From Hydnum rufescens UP504 (taxonomy: Eukaryota; Basidiomycota; Agaricomycetes; Cantharellales; Hydnaceae): DNA of 64,000 nt. This document shows, one piece after another, positions 35,089 through 46,915 of this stretch (its first letter is position 1; the number at the start of each line of letters is the position of its first letter). A program made the position numbers and the translations under genes. The stretch covers positions 124,001 to 188,000 of the forward strand of contig MU128960.1 in NCBI GenBank assembly GCA_014904985.1. Reading direction: 5' to 3'. The notes beneath the pieces are model-generated. The model worked only from the letters and a program-made list of their open reading frames with translations. It ran no database searches and was not told where the DNA came from.

Positions 35089-36962
35089 ATGCATAATCAC
35101 TTAACTCTCAGTGAGTCACCTTTCAATTACTTGTCAGTATGCTCATCCTCGTCCTCAGAAACTGGTGCTGGGGGTTCTGGCGTAGATGGCGGCGTTGGTG
35201 GTCATGGAGGGGAAGCCCCTTTCCAGCTCCACTACAATCATTATGGACCGCAAGTCATCTATATGTACCCCACCAGCAACCAGGCCACTACTGCTGCTGC
35301 CGCAACCCTCGCTTACCCCATGACGTCTGCAAATGAAAGAGCCGATAATCGAGCAGAATATAATGCTAACGCGAGCGCTGCGGCATGGGACGACGCCAGA
35401 TTGTCGAACGTACCACAATACACAGCCAAGCTTGAGTACTTCCGTTCTCAGCCTCCACTTCTCAGCCCACCTGGAACCTGTCATATCAACATCCGACGCA
35501 GTCATATCTTTGTAGACAGTTACATGGAGATCATGCGCCAAAATCCCATTGACCTCAAGAAGCGCTTGGTGATCAGATTTAATGGTGAGGACGATCTCAA
35601 CGATGGCGATCTATCCCGGTGCGATTGAGTTCCTCTGGGCAGTTATACTCCCATTTCTGAGTCATATCGCTTCGTCAGAGGATTCTTCTTGCTGTTGTCA
35701 CATCATATGTTCAATCCGTTTTATCGCCTCTTCGACTACTCGACAGTGGGTCGTTACAAGCTTCAAATCAACCCAACCTCTGGAGCCGATCCGGAATACC
35801 TCCGCTACTTCAGATTCATCGGAAGATGCCTTGGTTTGGTCGTCTTCCATCAACATTTCTTGGATGTCTCCTTTGTTGTTAGTTTCTACAAGATAATTTT
35901 GAACAAGAAGATTACACTCTCCGACCTGGAGAGTATTGATGCTAGGCTCTTCCGTGATATGAACTGGATATTGTCAGGCGTGATCTCCCTCCATCATGCC
36001 CAACTATGCTAATTAGCTATCTCAGGAAAAACAAGATTACTGGTGACCTTGACAAAACGTTCAGCACAACTCATCTTGGACCTCGTGGGGAATCGGTAAC
36101 TTTCGAGCTCAAAGAAAGTGGTCGAGATATTCCCGTCACTGAGGAGAACAAGGAAGAATATGTCGAGTAAGACGTTTCGCCTTCGGGTCACATCTGTCGT
36201 TTACTGACTAGACCTCGTAGGGCCATCATACATTACCATTACTGGCGTTGTATACGCCAGCAGTCCGACGCGTTGGTGTATGGATTTAGCGAGCTGATCC
36301 CACAAAAGCTAATGAGTAGTATCTTTGATGAGCGCGAGCTTGAGGTAATGTTCAAGCGTTCAGATCCTCGTCTTTTCCATATCTCATTTCTTTGCCTTCT
36401 CTATAGCTACTCATTAGTAGGTTTCCCGATATCGATGTGTAGGTGCTGCCCCTTCGTCCAAGTGATTGTTAACTGACGTGAAATCCTCGGTTCTTCAGTG
36501 ATGACTGGATGGAGTTCACAGATTATTGGGGATACGGGAAGGACGACGAGGTCATTCAGTGGTTCTGGTACCTGATTCGAAGCTGGCCCAGCGAGCAGAG
36601 ATCTCGTCTCCTGAAATTCGCCACGGGGACGCCGCGAATACCTATCAATGAGTTCAGAGACTTGCGAGGATCTGATGGTCCGAGACGCTTCAAAATAGCG
36701 AAGCTTGGCCATCCGATGGCGCTCCCGAAGAGCCAGGTTTCCACCAACACAGTCTGTCCCTTGAATGTCGTCTGATCAATATCTGATGGTGATTATATGC
36801 TTGCGATCAGATCGAATTGCCGCCCTACGAGGATTATGCGATGCTCGAGCAACAACTCAGTCTGGTCGTCCAAGCAACGGCTGGCTTTGAGTACGTATGG
36901 TCCTAGTGATTTTTTCGTATGTGCTAATGTTTACCACGTTGATTATTCGCAGCTTAGAGTGA
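35089..36962 (+). CDS. Truncated Rsp5/NEDD4-type HECT protein, catalytic Cys replaced by Ser
   Basis: HECT ubiquitin-ligase domain, nearly full length. A short N-terminus (Gly/Ala-rich; no C2 or WW domain) ends in [15 protein letters not shown], which looks like a worn WW3-linker. Then [116 protein letters not shown] and [16 protein letters not shown]. Introns rejoin these in phase; the last two are 36752-36810 and one starting near 36892, ending GFDLE at 36962. In active enzymes the C-lobe reads LPKSHTCFNRLDLP; here it is [14 protein letters not shown], and the Cys codon is TCC (Ser) at 36740-36742. Such a domain should not form the ubiquitin thioester. The reading frame is otherwise open, so it is either a recent pseudogene or an expressed pseudo-ligase that could still bind E2 or partners. 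Confidence 0.82.
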
Positions 36963-38038
36963 TTCAATGTTGCGGCCACGGTCTCATCTTACTCTTCGTC
37001 GCCGATACCGCCCCTTTCGCGAGTTACTGCGCGTTTCTGGCGTATTACCCCGATTTAGGCCTTGCCTTTTGGCATTCCTTTCTCGTGCTCTCCAGGAATA
37101 CCTCTGCATACGTTGATGAAAAGTTTATTAGGGTTACAGTGGACGTACTGCTTCAGTCCACGTGTTGCCTGCCTATGTTTCGATGGTGTTGTATTATGTA
37201 CAGAAGATTTTACTTTGCAATTTCGGAAAGGCGAGGTATCCTTGGAGTCCAGGAGACATGTCTGCATGAGTGTTCAAGTGATATTGAAGGCAGGATCATA
37301 CGGATGTGTAGAAAGCCATGAGATGATGTTCTTGGAGCCCGGGAGGGTACGAGAGGCTGAATGGGGTTATTTCTCGATTATTACACAATGTACGGCCTTG
37401 ATAGTGGTATGGAATTGGCCTTCCTAGTGGTTTCCGGGGAACATTCAGCTCTCCTCAGGAACCATTCGATATTCACTTACTACTGACCTTCGTGGGGCCG
37501 TTTTTCAGGGGCCAGGGTCTGACCAACACAAAGCTCTGACCTCAGAATACATAATGGACACTCATTGCTTGCCGAGAAACACGATGCACCTACCGCTTCG
37601 TTTTCACCAAATTCTAAGCAAGGCCGACGATGTCTGTACTATTGATTTATTTATTTCGTTCGGAAACCAGGCCACTTGCTCATTTCATCATTGTTGTCCC
37701 AGGCCAAACGGAAGACGGGAAGTGTATGAGACCTGTATTTTTCATGCCTGGGGTCGGATGCAGCGAAATAAGGCGCTCCTCGCTTAAATAACTTAAGGCA
37801 GTTAATCGGAAAGTGCCTGTCCCAGATCCGCGCTGAACGATAATACTTCTTTTTTCATTCATATCACAAAGGAGACTCGGGATTTACAGCGTATACAGAA
37901 GAGTATAAAGAGCAACATTTGTTTGTGCCCACGCAGCAACAGTCAAAAACAGTCAAATCAAATCAAAAAAAAAAAGTTTGGAAAACCATCCCTCGAAGAA
38001 CATCACAAAGTTCACCCTTCGAAGACAGTTTCTTTCTT
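36963..38038. other. Intergenic region
   Basis: No gene supported. Frames at 36797-37427 run through the HECT 3' end without features. There is an A-rich run at 37966-37976. Confidence 0.45.
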
Positions 38039-38653
38039 TCACCCCCCCTGGAAGAGCGAGTGATCCTCGATTAAAATATCTGTTAATATCGCAGCAAAAT
38101 TCTTACGTACCATGACCTCAATCGCGGGAGAAAGTCTGGAGATTGTTCTTGACGTCGCCGCCGGGGTAGGTGGTGTAGAAGCACCTATCCACACCGGGGA
38201 CCAAAATGGGTCCGAGCAGTACTCCTCGGAGACCGAAATGCCATAGGACAGACCGGTAGCCGATGCCTGGTAGATGTAGAACGAGGTGTACCATCCGAGA
38301 GTAGTGTAGCACGAATACTGCTGAAGCACCGCAAGGTCGTAGCCATAGCACGTCCCGCCGCAGCCTATCGCGGTGCAGACGACGAATTGGTCGGCGATCG
38401 TGCCGGCGAGAGGGCGGAAGGCAGAGTTGGCCGAGGTCGTCGATCCGCCGGGGAATGGGGCTCTCTTCTCCACGTCGGTGTGCTCCGAGCGACGGGTGAT
38501 GGTGGGGGGCACGATGATGGGAGGGCTGAGCTTGGCGACGTCAACGCCGGGAGCCTCGACAATTTTCACTTCGCGAGTCTCGAGGGGAGTGGCGGTAGCG
38601 ATGCCCCCGAAGAATACGAGAGGGAGTACGAGAGTTGCGAGATTGAAGATCAT
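38039..38653 (-). CDS. Small secreted Cys-containing protein
   Basis: Begins MIFNLATLVLPLVFFGGIAT, a clear signal peptide with a likely cut after ATA near residue 22. A pro-like stretch follows with KR (VEKRAPFPGG, about residue 67), a candidate Kex2 site. The mature part has Cys in VVCTAIGCGGTCYGY, QYSCYTTLGW and EEYCSDPFW. After CSDP two readings compete: the open frame runs to a stop at 38039, while the shifted frame gives LVPGVDRCFYTTYPGGDV and ends NNLQTFSRD at 38118, which looks more like a secreted-protein end with one more Cys. An unseen intron or a one-base error could join them. A TATA box sits 74 bases upstream. Confidence 0.65.
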   Translation of the reverse strand: MIFNLATLVLPLVFFGGIATATPLETREVKIVEAPGVDVAKLSPPIIVPPTITRRSEHTDVEKRAPFPGGSTTSANSAFRPLAGTIADQFVVCTAIGCGGTCYGYDLAVLQQYSCYTTLGWYTSFYIYQASATGLSYGISVSEEYCSDPFWSPVWIGASTPPTPAATSRTISRLSPAIEVMVRKNFAAILTDILIEDHSLFQGG

Positions 38654-38726
38654 GTTGAGAGACGACGAAAGGCTTTTGAGATGCGGGGCTCAGAATGAGA
38701 TGCTACCTCCACGCTCAGAAGGTGTA

Positions 38727-38734
38727 TTTTTATA
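38727..38734 (-). promoter_or_regulatory. TATA box of the small secreted protein
   Basis: On the minus strand TATAAAAA, 74 bases before the ATG at 38653. Confidence 0.55.
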
Positions 38735-40394
38735 CCTGGAGAGCTCGTACGGATGTGGGTGCGGGCTGGTGATTCAGCTGAGCCCCGGATCACTGGGAAG
38801 CAAGGAGAGGATTTCCATCACATGTGTGCCTGGGTCAGATGTGCCAGGGAGGGCGGAGAAATAGACGTTCAAGGAGATTTCTTTCTGCATAGGCTCACTT
38901 CAGCAAAGGGAAAGGTACAGCTTCCCCCCTTTGCAATTCCAGATGTGCAGGGAGATATAACAGAAGAAGACCACGCGACGAACAGGTGAAGCGGAATTAA
39001 GACGAGCACGCGCGCTGAAGGGATCTACCTGAACATCCCCCCATGGTATGGTGGGCAGGCCGAAGGGGAAGAATGGCACAGGAACGCATTCATGAGAACA
39101 TAGGCATCCTCAGAGGAGAATATCCTAAGCGTCGAAGGGAATGTCACAAACTGTCACGAGGACACTGAATAAGCGCCGACAGTGATTGTCATCCAAATAT
39201 GGGTGCAAGGGGTGTCGCGCACTCCCAGATTCATTTGAGCGTCGCGAGGGAGTCATAGCTTCCCTGGATATTCGGTTCCACTTCCTTGTATTAGGGCCTG
39301 CTCGAACACCTAACGAGTCGGTTGAGATTCGCTTCGGAACCGAAACGGATTTACGTTTCAAACAACACGTTTCACTGTGGTAGATGACCGCGGATTCTTG
39401 GCTCGGAGCTGAATTGCCACAAGTCCTCCCTGTCTGCGCAGACTTTGGTTACTTTTCGAAGGCTTCCCCCCATGAGAAGATAGATCACACAGTTCGGCGC
39501 AGAATGAGGGAAGACATCAAACAGCCCTGGAAGCCATACCAACTGGAGATCAAGCGCGCCAAGTGGGTGGGATTTCAATTCGAGAACGGATGCATTGAGG
39601 AGGCAGAAGGACGTGAGCTGGGGTGAGAGCCTCCTCCTGCACCGGTGAATTGATCATGTGAAGCAATGGACAATCAGTCCCACAACAGCGTCAATCAAGG
39701 GAATAGGGTGCAAACACCTTTTGGGATTCCTTCGCTAGATTGGTGTTGTATGAGTCAAAAAACTGGCAAATGACTCGGAGATGGCACTACCGGAATATAA
39801 TAGTCATCCCATCCCATGAGGGTGAAGGCGAGGGGGGGAATGGAAGGATTACCATCATAGGGACCCCACAATGAAGCATACACATGCTTCCCACAAAGGA
39901 ATGAGAATGAAGCGTGTCTACGGCCACGGGGGCGCAGGACTAGCATTCCTTCGCGACGGGTCTTCCCTACGTATTCGATTTTTTCACGAGATGCATGAAC
40001 GCGAACACGAGCCCGATGATCTTGGATCACTTGAAGAGGACTTGCTCAGGTCCGATCTCCAGTCGGAGTCGGAATCGGAGTCTGAGCCGGACGATCGATC
40101 GTGTGCACCTTTGAGTTCGGACTTGGCTACACATATAAAAGAAGTGTCACCTGTGCCTGTTCGGGGCAGCACGTTCCTTTTCCTTGCCGGAAAAGATAGC
40201 GTCTGTTGTTCCCGCGACAACCATTTTTGTTCTTCCGTTTCTGCCAGGCAGTACGCTTCTGCGAGATGGATCGAGTGGCTGTTACCATGGACGGCGGCAA
40301 ATGGAGACTAGTTCAATTATCGAGCAAGAAAAAAAATCCAATATTGAATGACGTATTGCCAAAATACCTCCCGCAGATGTCTCCCGGACTCTTC
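38735..40394. other. Intergenic region
   Basis: 1.6 kb with no supported gene. A short acidic repeat-coding stretch (SESESESEPDD, about 40063-40090) arises from GGAGTCGGAATCGGAGTC-type repeats, and the frame lacks other features. Confidence 0.4.
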
Positions 40395-42510
40395 ATCCCG
40401 GCGTTGAGTCCCTCAACACGGCCCGCACCCGTGCGAAATTCATTTCCGGCGGCGAACAATTGTGGTAATCGATACAGTCATTCCTGCATTCTCCTGGCCC
40501 CGCCACTGTTGCATGAAGCTTCTTGTGCACTTCTTCCCAGTTTTGCTGGTCTGTGTGATCCGCGCGTCTGAGCAGGTCACCTTCACTCTTGATCACCAAA
40601 CAGGTGAGGATTATACTTTTTTGGCAATCAAAGCGATTTTGACCTGCGTTTTAGAGGATCCTGTGAAGACTGATGCATTCTTTATCTTCAACTCCGTGCA
40701 TCATCTTCTCAGGCAATGGGTGAGCGATGACGCAGGCCCACTCTTGCGCTGAACCTGGACTGCTAACAAGAAGCCAGGGAAATACTCTTTCTCCCAATGG
40801 CTTTTCCTTTACTCGCGCAACTATTCCAATAAACACTAATTTATTCCATGCTCGAGGGGTACGTGTAGTATTTTTCCATTGTTCCACCACCCCCACTTTC
40901 TCAATTGAAAGGCGTCCCCACTCAGGACGACCGCGTTCCTGTATCTCCCGAGTGGCTTGCCTTCGATTCCGAAATGTCATACGGCATCATGTTTGGCCTT
41001 TGCAATGTTTTCATGCGGACATACCGGACCACCCGATCTCTAAACCTAATTTACATAGACGGAAACTCGGCCTCTCTTACCCCCACGGGTACTCTCGACT
41101 CCCAGGACATCTTACGATTTGGCAAGGTCCGACCTAGAGAACCTCGCACTCTATTTGACGATCGTGAAAGGGCTGAAGGATTGTGTTCGTGTTCACTTTT
41201 CACACCTTTTGGTTATGTTATATGATTCATCTCGCTCTCGATCACAGGTGCATGGGGCCGAGAATTTAGCGTCGACGGGTTCGTCCGTCTGAACACCGGA
41301 TTCGAGTTGATCAAATGCGACTTTGAAGATGGCTTGGCACTTGTTAGCAATCTCAATGTCACCAAATGGGGGCGGTATCTGGACAAGAACAAAACCGTCG
41401 ATCCGAACGTCCCCTGCCGTGAACATGGGCCCGGTCAGAACCTCACACAACTCGAAATGATGCTTTTCGAATACCAACAATATCATACACCCCGCACCAC
41501 CCCTCTATATGGACATACCCGTTGGCTCGACTCCCCCGGTCGACTCTACGTTAATTTTGACTGGGTGAGAATCGCCGCTGCCGTGTACAGCGGAATGGGA
41601 GAGTCGCGCGTCGTCCTAGACACCGGTGCGTTTGTCACTGCCTACGGACGCCGTGGCCTGCATATCTCTTCGCCGAATACAATTCTCCACCGCCTGACGA
41701 ATTTAACTCTCTCCGTGGGCCGTGAAATCCAGTCGGAAGTGGCGGACCTTTTCCGTTACGACCGGAAATCCTCGGGGATCAACTGGAGAAGTGTCACAGA
41801 CCATATAGTCCTACGGTACGGGGATCGTTTGTCCGAACTGCGTGCGTATCTCATGCGCGGGGACGCGACATCTATCCAAAATGCTCGTTTGCTTCTTTCC
41901 TCTGCCTTGGTGGCGTATTTCGAGTTCGACCATGATACCACGGCGACCAGCCTCAACAGCTGCATGCATGCTTTTACGCCTCCATTAGATCCTAGCTGGC
42001 CATCATCAGAGGCCAAGATCTTGCGCGCCATTGAATATGTCCTGCATGATATATGCCAAACGCTGCTTTTCGTCAATGACCAATTCAGTGGATGGCCATT
42101 ATCTGCGAACGACACAGATACCGCTGTTGCGATTTCCAGAGAACGCGTGGATCACTTGATGACGCGACTGGACTGGAAATTATGGATCCAATGCGAAGAG
42201 AAGTGCGCGTTGGGCGAGGTTTGTGTGATCGATCTTTGGCCAATTATAAGTGCGCATCACGACGAAATTTCCACCGTGGCAAGAGTAATTCGCTAATTTC
42301 AATGGATGTTCAAGGCTCGGATCTCACTGCGCCACCTGAACCTCGTTGCGCGGGGCCTTCCAGACCTGGTAAAGCCCCGAAATGATGATGACACCCCCAA
42401 GAACCTGCGCCCAGCACTATTGTGTCAGACATCCCATACGATGTACTTGCTTGTCTGAGCTTGCCTCCGTGCATTTTCGGCTATTTTGCACTTGGCGGTC
42501 GAACGCGGGA
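40395..42510 (+). repeat. Left arm of large inverted duplication
   Basis: About 2.1 kb that reappears, inverted, at 44785-46915. Similarity covers the gene body, introns, about 110 bases of promoter (both arms have GTGCGAAATTCATTTC) and about 200 bases past the stop (CCCAGCACTAT, GATGTACTTG). Arms differ by scattered substitutions and small indels, including a roughly 50-base extra piece in the right-arm promoter. Confidence 0.85.
40513..42296 (+). CDS. Secreted protein of unknown function, copy 1 of inverted pair
   Basis: Five exons. Exon 1 encodes a signal peptide (MKLLVHFFPVLLVCVIRASE, cut near residue 19). Exon 2 is EDPVKTDAFFIFNSVHHLLR; exon 3 is GNTLSPNGFSFTRATIP; exon 4 carries PEWLAFDSEMSYGIMFGLCN and TRSLNLIYIDGNSASLTPTG; exon 5 (about 41250-42296) carries VDGFVRLNTGFELIKCDFED, SRVVLDTGAFVTAYGRRGL, GINWRSVTDHIVLRYGDRL and ends STVARVIR. 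N-glycosylation sequons occur (NLT, NKT), and there are several Cys. Product about 515 residues, no TM after the signal. I believe such proteins are widespread in Agaricomycetes, but I know no assigned activity. Splice borders and frame are all intact. A near-identical copy faces it at 46759-44972. Confidence 0.75.
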
Positions 42511-42662
42511 CTTTTACCTACTTGGGGTTGTCTGTTCTGTAGTACTGTACTAGAATATTAATGTCTCTGCGCTCATGTCAAAGTCGAAGTCGGATATATT
42601 GTATAACTCCGGCGGAGGCCTTTAACGCCGAACTGTGACAGACCCCGCGTCTGAAAGCAGAC

Positions 42663-42679
42663 GTCACGCGTCGCGTGAC
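42663..42679. repeat. 17-bp palindrome
   Basis: GTCACGC, 3-base centre GTC, GCGTGAC. It sits in a slightly larger hairpin (AGAC before, GTCT after) in the spacer, just upstream of the HNH gene. Confidence 0.6.
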
Positions 42680-42735
42680 GGCTGTCTAGGGAGACTATCA
42701 ATAATCCGATTTTCATCCATCAAGTGCGCACCCCA

Positions 42736-44268
42736 ATGTCTACCCGGAATGCCACCGGTTCTGGGATAGGTACCCGGCGCACCACACGCGCTTCGGCTAG
42801 CAGCACCACCCCTGGAGAGCTATCTTCTAGCACCGCCGTTAAGCAGGGTATCGAACCGAAAACGCGACCTAAAAAGCGCTCCAGAAAGCTGCGGGCGGAG
42901 AAGCCAATCCGCCTGCCAATAAGAAAGTATGGCTTCAGTCTCTGATATTGATGGTATTGAGTTGAGCCCTGAACACATATTTGGCTTCGAAGGGGAAAGC
43001 TCCAGACTATGGTGTTCGTTCGGACGATATTACATTGAAAATGCCCCAAATGTCACCTGAGGAGGACATCCGGCCCCGGCAGCCACTGCAGAGGCGCAAT
43101 TCGTGTACATATCACATTCGCCGAGCACTCGTTTCCCACAGCCAAGCTCTGCTGCGAACCCACCTGCAGACCCAGCCCCTACTGGTCATTTGTACCTGAT
43201 CAAGGGCACATTTGAAGATATTCGGCGATATGCTCATGTGATAGTCGACTGGGTCATAAAGGTTGCCCATTTCATCTGTGACCCCCGGGGTGCACTACAC
43301 TCACACAACAGGCACGGCATTCGAGTGCTATGATCACCCGACTGGCAACAAGTGGGGGAGGGGGATCTACTGCGCCCGGGATCTATGAATTTGTGTTGAC
43401 AGCCCCGTCTTTCTTTCCAAAATAAATGAACGCCACAGCCATGGCCCTCGTCCACTGACTACTGCTGGCTCTCGATCCAATGCTACAACTTTCGCCAGAC
43501 TCATCAGCCTGCGTGATAGTGCTCAATGCGTAGTGACTGGAGAAGACATTTCGGTTATAGCATCTCATCTGATTCCGAAGCGTATCGGCTTATATGGTGC
43601 TCAAGCCATCACGGACAGGTTTTCTGGGGCAGGAGCTATTGGTATCCATATTTTTGATCCAAGGATAGGGATCCTCCTGTTTAGCCCCTTGGATTATCTG
43701 GTGGATCACTACAACCTTGGTTTCTATCATACTACGGCGAGCTCGCATGCGGAGTTGGGATTTTGTTATTAATCATGATTGTATCTAGGATAACACATAC
43801 ACGCTTCACAATTATCATGCCCGAAATCCCAACCTCTCGTTGCTAGGCTCGCATCGTACTGTCGGTCCTGCAATCAATGCCCTAGAACCTCTTCACCTTC
43901 ACTCAGTGATGCTTTCAGTCCACTATGGAGAGGTCTCAGTGCCCTCGCCTGGGGTTTTCAACTGGCACTACTTGCAGTGCATCATCCGCGCATTCGGCAC
44001 CGCGGAGTGCGAGAATTTCACGGGCGTGAGATTCTTCATTTACCCTTTCAAAACGACTGACGATGAATCGGACGAGATTTACACGGACAACGACGACATC
44101 AAACCTCTGTATTCTTCGTATCCCTTCCACCGGTTTCTGGCCGAACGGGGGAGGCAGCAAATGGCACTAGAGCGTGCTGGCGGGGTGATGCGCTGGTCCT
44201 CCGAGGTCATATCTGGGATTTGGAGGGTTCCTCGTCGCGCGTCCAGCCTCACTCTGACCCCATCTTGA
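42736..44268 (+). pseudogene. Agaricomycete-type HNH endonuclease gene, frameshifted
   Basis: Sits in the spacer of the inverted duplication. The upstream part (from ATG 42736, MSTRNATGSGIGTRRTTRAS) is basic and disordered and may be a first exon or a separate scrap. HNH_2-like core: QCVVTGEDISVIASHLIPKR, then IHIFDPRIGILLFSPLDYLV and LGFYH, with the general-base His in SHLIPK. The C-terminal part from about 43800 contains SVPSPGVFNWHYLQCIIRAF and RFLAERGRQQ, ending LTLTPS at 44268, typical of this gene type in mushrooms. A one-base loss near 43420-43425 (FFPK/INERHSHGPRP) breaks the frame, and the GIYEFVL segment before it is also out of phase with CYDHPTGNKWGRG. An intron joins LGFYHT to the tail. 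It is probably inactive, or the assembly has base errors here. Confidence 0.65.
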
Positions 44269-44784
44269 GCCTAAGGATCATATTGGATCTAGGTGTGTGT
44301 AAGGGGGCGGAATAATTGGGTGATTTTCTTGAGTAAGATCAATATCTTGTCTGTCTCTGTGTACCTAGCCGCCTTGTATCTGTGATTTTGATATCACACT
44401 GCTGTAATCTTGGGTCTGTCGAGGAATTTCTTGCGTGATGATGAATATCAATCGAGTCATATTTAGCACTTGCGTGTCGGGCTCATTTACAGTACAGTAT
44501 TTGAACAGCATTTGAGAAATATTTGTGAAACCCCCTATTGTCATCTAATGATCATCCACCGACTCAAAGCATGTCATCCATCCTTGTGCACCAATTTTTT
44601 CGTCTGTCACCCCAGAGGGGACACTAGTTATGTAGTGGCGGAAGACTGGAAATTCAGTTTTCAGTCAAGCTGTAGAACATTTGCAGTTAGGGTACAATTA
44701 GCACACTCCTCACCTTTGCAACTGCTTGTACGGATCTAGTAGAATGTCTCATTACATACACATCTTGTAAAAGTCCAATGTTCA
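44269..44784. other. Spacer between HNH gene and right arm
   Basis: AT-rich, no gene seen. Confidence 0.5.
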
Positions 44785-46915
44785 ACCGCCGAATACAAAA
44801 TGCATGAGACAACCTCAAACAATCAAGTACATCATACGCGATGTCCGACGCTATAGTGCTGGGCGTAGGTTCTCGCGGGTGTCATCGTTTCGGGGCTTCA
44901 CCAAGTCAGAGGGCCCATGCAACGAGGTTCAGGTGGCGCAGTGAGATCCCAGCCTTTAACACCCATTGAAATCAGCGAATTACTCTTGCCACGGTGGAGA
45001 TTTCGACGCGATGCGCACTTATAATTGGCCAGAGATCGATCACACAAACCTCGCCCAACGCGCACTTCTCTTTGCATTGGATCCATAATTTCCAGTCCAG
45101 CCGCGCCATCAAGCGATCCACGCGTTGTCTGGAAATTGAAACAGCGGTATCTGTGTCGTTCGCAGGTAATGGCCATCCACTGAATTGGTCATTGACGAAA
45201 AGCAGCGTTTGGCATATATCATGCAGGACATATTCGATGGCGCGCAAGATCTTGGCTTCTGATGATGGCCAGCTAGGATCTAATGGGGACGTAAAAGCCT
45301 GCATGCAGCTGTTGAGGCTGGTCGTTGTGCCACGGTCGAACTCGAAATACGCCACCAAGGCAGAGGAAAGAAGCAAACGAGCATTTTGGATGGATGTTGC
45401 GTCCCCCCGCATGAGATACGCACGCAGTTCGGACAAACGATCCCCGTATCGTAGGACTATATGGTCTGTGACACTTCTCCAGTTGATCCCCGAGGATTTC
45501 CGGTCGTAACGGAAAAGGTCCGCCACTTCCGACTGAATCTCACATCCCGCAGAGAGAGTTAAATTCGTCAGGCGGTGGAGAGTTGTATTTGGCGACGAAA
45601 TACGCAGGCCACGGCGCCCATAGGCAGTGACGAACGCACCGGTGTCTAGGACGACGCGCGATTCTCCTATTCCGCTGTACACGGCAGCAGCGATTCTCAC
45701 CCAGTCGAAATTAACATAGAGACGATCGGGGGAGTCGAATAGAGGGCCATATTCATATAGAGGGGTGGGGTGGGGTGTATGATATCGTTGGTGTTCGAAA
45801 AGCATCATTTCGAGTTGCGTGAGGTTCTGACCGGGCCCATGTTCACGACACGGGACGTTCGGATCAACGGTTTTGTTCTTTTCCAGATAACTCTCCCATC
45901 TGGTGACATTGAGATTGTTGACCAGTACCAGGCCATCTTCAAAGTCGCATTTGAGCAACTCGAATCCGACGTTCATACGGACGAACCCGTCGACGCCAAA
46001 TTCTTGGCCCCATGCACCTGTGGTCGAGAGAAAAATCAATCATATAACATGGCACCAGGTGCGAAAGCGAACACGAACACAATCCTTCAGCCCTTTCACG
46101 ATCGTCAAATATAAGTCGACCTTCTCGGGGTTGGACCTTGCCAAATTGTAAGATGTCCTGGGAGTCGAGAGTACCCGTGTGGGTAAGAGAGGCCGAATTC
46201 CCGTCTATGTAAATTAGGTTTAGGGATCGGGTGGTCCGGTATGTCCGCATGAAAACATTGCAAAGGCCAAACATGATGCCGTATGACATTTCTGAATCGA
46301 AGGCAAGCCACTCGGGAGATTGAGGGATGCGCTCATCCTGAGTGGGGATGCCTTTCAATTGAGAAAGTGGGGGTGGTGGAACAACGGCGAAATACTAAGT
46401 ACACGTACCCCTCGAGCATGGTATAAATTAGTGTTTATTGGAATAGTTGCGCGAGTAAAGGAGAAGCCATTGGGAGAAAGTGTATTTCCCTGACTTCTCG
46501 TTAGCAGTCCAGGTTCAGCACAAGAGTGGGTCTATATCATTGCTCACCCATTGCCTGAGAAGGTGATGCACAGAGTTGAAGATAAAGAATGCATCAGTTT
46601 TCACAGGATCCTCTAAAGCGCTCGTCAAAATTGCTTTGATTTCCAAGCAAGTACTATATAATCCTCACCTGCTTTGTGATCAAGAGTGAAGGTGACCTGC
46701 TCAGACGCGCGAATCACACAGACCAGCAAGACCGGGAAGATGTGCACAAGAAGCTTCATGTAACAGTGGCGGGGGCCAGGAGAATGAGGAATTAATCACA
46801 TATCCGTTATATCATCTTGCACCCTAAAACTGTTGGGTACAGGAGTCTTACTCGGCGCCGAAATGAATTTCGCACGACTGACGTGCGGACCGTTGACAGG
46901 AACTCAACGCCGAGA
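44785..46915 (-). repeat. Right arm of large inverted duplication
   Basis: Inverted counterpart of 40395-42510. Intron positions, splice borders and UTRs match; the promoter side contains additional bases around 46785-46850 (GGGTACAGGAGTCTTACTC region) absent from the left arm. Confidence 0.85.
44972..46759 (-). CDS. Secreted protein of unknown function, copy 2 of inverted pair
   Basis: Same five-exon structure as copy 1, read from ATG 46759 (MKLLVHIFPVLLVCVIRASE) to the stop at 44972. All introns keep the same borders. Differences in the protein are mostly substitutions: IPTQDERIPQSPEW against VPTQDDRVPVSPEW, ESYLEKNKTVD against GRYLDKNKTVD, EYGPLFDSPDRLYV against GHTRWLDSPGRLYV, and one residue shorter at GTTTSLNSC. 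The frame is open throughout, so both copies appear under selection or the duplication is recent. Function unknown. Confidence 0.75.

Noticed and set aside
39871..40311. 146-codon ORF with SESESESE run
   Set aside because: The acidic run comes from a simple GGAGTC/GGAATC repeat; nothing else supports coding.
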